From: CAIWAH01 sp043755815
Lineage (GTDB): Bacteria > Verrucomicrobiota > Verrucomicrobiia > Limisphaerales > UBA9464
NCBI GenBank assembly: GCA_043755815.1
Contig: JAYUSF010000173.1
Coordinates: 1 to 16,831 of the forward strand
Direction of reading: 5' to 3'
Length of the DNA: 16,831 bases
Positions 15,229-16,831 of this stretch are shown here, one piece after another (the first letter of the stretch is position 1; each line of letters opens with the position of its first letter). A program made the translations under genes and the position numbers. Under the pieces are notes generated by a model. It made no database searches. It had not been told where the DNA came from and was given only the letters and a program-made list of their open reading frames with translations.

Positions 15229-15762
15229 TCACGTTGTGACGGTCGGCCGGCGGAATCCTTTCCAGAGTCCGAGGCCGCCGGCACCCGCGGAGGGCAGATA
15301 ACCGGTCAGCAAGGTCTTGAGCGCCGCAGCCTGTCCCTGAGTCCAGGCGAGACTGTCGCGGACCTGGCCTTCGAGACTGGCCCAATCCAGTTCGATCAGT
15401 CCGGTCAGCTTGAGCAGTGCGATTCCGCCCAACACGAGCGTGGCCAGCGCCGAGGTCACCTTGAGAAAGCGGCGGAAGGCGAACCCGAGGAGGAACCCGC
15501 CCGCAAAACCGGCTCCGAAACGGAACGCGGCCGGACTCCGCGGCCCCGGCGGACCGGGCACCGTGTCCATCGCCGATGCCACCGGGGCGTTGGTGCTGGT
15601 CGATTCCGCAGCCCCGGCCCGTCCGTGGTCGCGCATCCAGAGGACTCCGCCGAGCAGCATCAGTGCGAATGCCAGCCGCAGGGAACGCGAGGACCACAGG
15701 CCCAAGAGTTCGGCGGACAGACGCCGGCGGCTCACCGCCTTGAGGGATTCAACCGTCTCCAT
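15229..15762 (-). CDS. FUN14 family membrane protein
   Basis: A 177-residue protein. A first membrane segment is at 27-43, a Pro/Gly/Ser-rich linker follows at 49-79, and the FUN14 core comprises FGAGFAGGFLLGFAFRRFLK (82-101), ALATLVLGGIALLKLTGLIE (105-124) and the family hallmark LDW (125-127), ending in a GYLPSAGAGGLGLWKGFR hydrophobic stretch near 154-171. FUN14 proteins are small, Gly-rich membrane proteins; the eukaryotic FUNDC1 is a mitophagy receptor, but the bacterial function is not established. It is ten bases after the cysteine-rich lipoprotein gene, so the two are probably co-transcribed. Confidence 0.85.
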   Translation of the reverse strand: METVESLKAVSRRRLSAELLGLWSSRSLRLAFALMLLGGVLWMRDHGRAGAAESTSTNAPVASAMDTVPGPPGPRSPAAFRFGAGFAGGFLLGFAFRRFLKVTSALATLVLGGIALLKLTGLIELDWASLEGQVRDSLAWTQGQAAALKTLLTGYLPSAGAGGLGLWKGFRRPTVTT

Positions 15763-15772
15763 GAAGTCAGGT

Positions 15773-16558
15773 TCAGGGAATGGCCGGCGACTTCACCACC
15801 TCCGCCTTGGGCACGGTCACAAACTTCCCGTCGCGTGTCTTGAAGATCACCGACTCGCCGTCGCCGCCGGATTCCCGCCCGAGGAACACCCGGCCGTCCT
15901 TGAGGCGGATGAGATCGGCCTGGGCGTTGAACCAGGGATTATCGGTCGGTTTCCAGGCGGCGGGAATGACCTGCGTCACCTTGCAGAGCGGGCACGGCAG
16001 TTTTCCCGTGGCGTCGCAGGTTTTGCAGCGGACCTTGGTCGTGCCTTTGCAGGTGGGGCAGTTTCCGGCCCAGACGGCTTTGCCGTCCTGCACCGTGTAG
16101 ATGTCACCGACGTGACTGACGGGAATGATCGAAGAGGAACGCGGCCCTGTCCGCATCTTGTAGCCCATCTGCCCCGGATGACTTGGATCCGGCACCCAGG
16201 TGCCGCGACCGAGTTGGACACAGGCTCCCGGACACCGGACATAACCCGCCTGGCAGCCCTCCGCCCGGCACGGAACCGCCCCGGTGTGCTGGCATTCGAA
16301 GCACCATTGCTCGTCCGCCTTGAGGGTGCGGGCAACGGGCTCCAGCGCCGCCGGCTTGGGCTTGGTTTTGGCATTCCGGCCGCCCTTCTGCCGTTCCGCC
16401 AATTTGGCCGCGAGTTCCGCGTTCAACTCGTCCGGGCCGTCCACCGCGTCAGTCTCGGCGGCGGCCACCGGCTTCGACGGTTGGCGCTGGCACGCGCCGG
16501 AAAGCAGCGCAACCCACACAAGGACCAAGCCGAGGGAGAGCAGACGGACGGGGTTCAC
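15773..16558 (-). CDS. Lipoprotein with two DnaJ-like CxxC clusters
   Basis: A 261-residue protein with a GTG start and a lipobox LSGAC (Cys23 after hydrophobic residues 6-19), so it is probably anchored to a membrane by lipid. A charged linker (35-84) precedes two cysteine clusters: C86-x2-C89, C97, C102, C109, C113 and C167-x2-C170, C178-x2-C181, C189-x2-C192. The spacing CxxCxGT...CxxCxATGKLPCxxC resembles the DnaJ zinc-finger domain, predicting zinc binding, although no J domain is present. The C-terminal 45 residues (LIRLKDGRVFLGRE, GKFVTVPKAEVV) are a short beta-rich segment seen in many planctomycete/verrucomicrobial envelope proteins. The role is unknown. It is first in the minus-strand cluster; upstream are repeats rather than another gene, so a promoter is expected in 16559-16660, but I cannot define it. 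Confidence 0.8.
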   Translation of the reverse strand: MNPVRLLSLGLVLVWVALLSGACQRQPSKPVAAAETDAVDGPDELNAELAAKLAERQKGGRNAKTKPKPAALEPVARTLKADEQWCFECQHTGAVPCRAEGCQAGYVRCPGACVQLGRGTWVPDPSHPGQMGYKMRTGPRSSSIIPVSHVGDIYTVQDGKAVWAGNCPTCKGTTKVRCKTCDATGKLPCPLCKVTQVIPAAWKPTDNPWFNAQADLIRLKDGRVFLGRESGGDGESVIFKTRDGKFVTVPKAEVVKSPAIP

Positions 16559-16666
16559 ACGGCGGAACGTGGGAAGGGTGTTCCGCCCTGTAAAGCCGCA
16601 ACTCGAACCGCCCCCGGCGGAGGGCGTATCTGGAGGACACTGCCCCCGAGATCCGCCGAGTGGACT

Positions 16667-16697
16667 CCCTCTCTTCCACTTGGAGTGGAGGAGAGGG
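16667..16697. repeat. Hairpin, CCCTCTC / GAGAGGG type
   Basis: CCCTCTCTTCCAC (16667-16679), loop of 5, GTGGAGGAGAGGG (16685-16697): a 13-bp stem with one mismatch (a G-T pair). It is followed by CTGGGGAGAGG and resembles the arms at 1755-1933 and the fragment at 71-85. It lies upstream of the lipoprotein gene, in a 273-base end region with no gene. Confidence 0.65.
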
Positions 16698-16733
16698 CTG
16701 GGGAGAGGAGGCGCTGCGTCCGGGTGGGACGGC

Positions 16734-16821
16734 CCCTTGTATGTTGCTTTCCATCATCCTTGCGGGGCGAGAGCCTGGCGGGAGGATGGGGCCGCTGCGG
16801 GGCCTGCAGGCCCGGCAGCGG
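16734..16821. repeat. Right copy of window-end inverted repeat, with palindrome centre
   Basis: 16734-16806 is the inverted copy of 1-73. It continues past the centre CTGCAG (16804-16809) into CAGGCCCGGCAGCGG (16807-16821), which repeats bases 1-15 directly. The 30 bases from 16792 to 16821 are a near-perfect palindrome with one mismatched pair. No transposase lies nearby. Confidence 0.85.
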
Positions 16822-16831
16822 CGGCGTGACT

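Noticed and set aside
1..16831. The whole window as a transposon with terminal inverted repeats
   Set aside because: No transposase, integrase or other mobility gene; the end sequence looks like a dispersed palindrome. Kept only as an alternative.

Overview
This is a GC-rich 16.8 kb window that most resembles the genome of a Verrucomicrobiota bacterium, probably a soil or freshwater relative of Pedosphaera/Limisphaera; a planctomycete is the main alternative. The evidence is the pairing of a DUF1501 protein with a PSCyt1/DUF1549/DUF1553 cytochrome protein, a type II-secretion-like prepilin with the FTLIELLVVIAIIAILAG signature, a DUF1080 glycoside-active protein, and many dispersed palindromic repeats in the gaps. 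This assignment is inference; no rRNA or marker gene is present.

Layout. Positions 169-8244 hold four genes on the minus strand, transcribed from right to left: a secreted alpha/beta-hydrolase esterase, a pRiA4b ORF-3-like protein, a large secreted c-type cytochrome/DUF1549/DUF1553 protein and a Tat-exported DUF1501 protein. The last two are the usual partner pair of this group, thought to act on exported polysaccharide or sulfated-glycan material. From 8368 the strand switches: a secreted polysaccharide deacetylase and a prepilin-like protein run forward, followed by a lower-GC stretch with two small membrane proteins (11191-11955).

Positions 12076-14085 form a disturbed zone. It holds a stand-alone 61-residue Fis-type helix-turn-helix protein on the minus strand. 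Facing it, on the plus strand, is a shortened PurL-like gene that has lost the catalytic half of FGAM synthase and carries an in-frame 99-nt palindrome. Its start codon sits one base after a terminator-like hairpin. Two more palindromic repeats of other types follow.

Positions 14086-16558 are a compact minus-strand cluster, probably one operon: a cysteine-rich lipoprotein with two CxxC clusters, a FUN14-family membrane protein, a secreted DUF1080 (3-keto-disaccharide hydrolase-like) protein and a membrane-anchored ComEA-like helix-hairpin-helix protein.

The two ends of the window are inverted copies of one 73-bp sequence (one mismatch). This looks like a dispersed palindromic repeat at which an assembly contig would end, although a mobile unit bounded by these repeats cannot be excluded. 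No rRNA, tRNA, CRISPR array, transposase or integrase was seen. The functional theme is exported carbohydrate processing plus cell-envelope proteins. The most unusual content is the decayed purL locus and the density of palindromic repeats.
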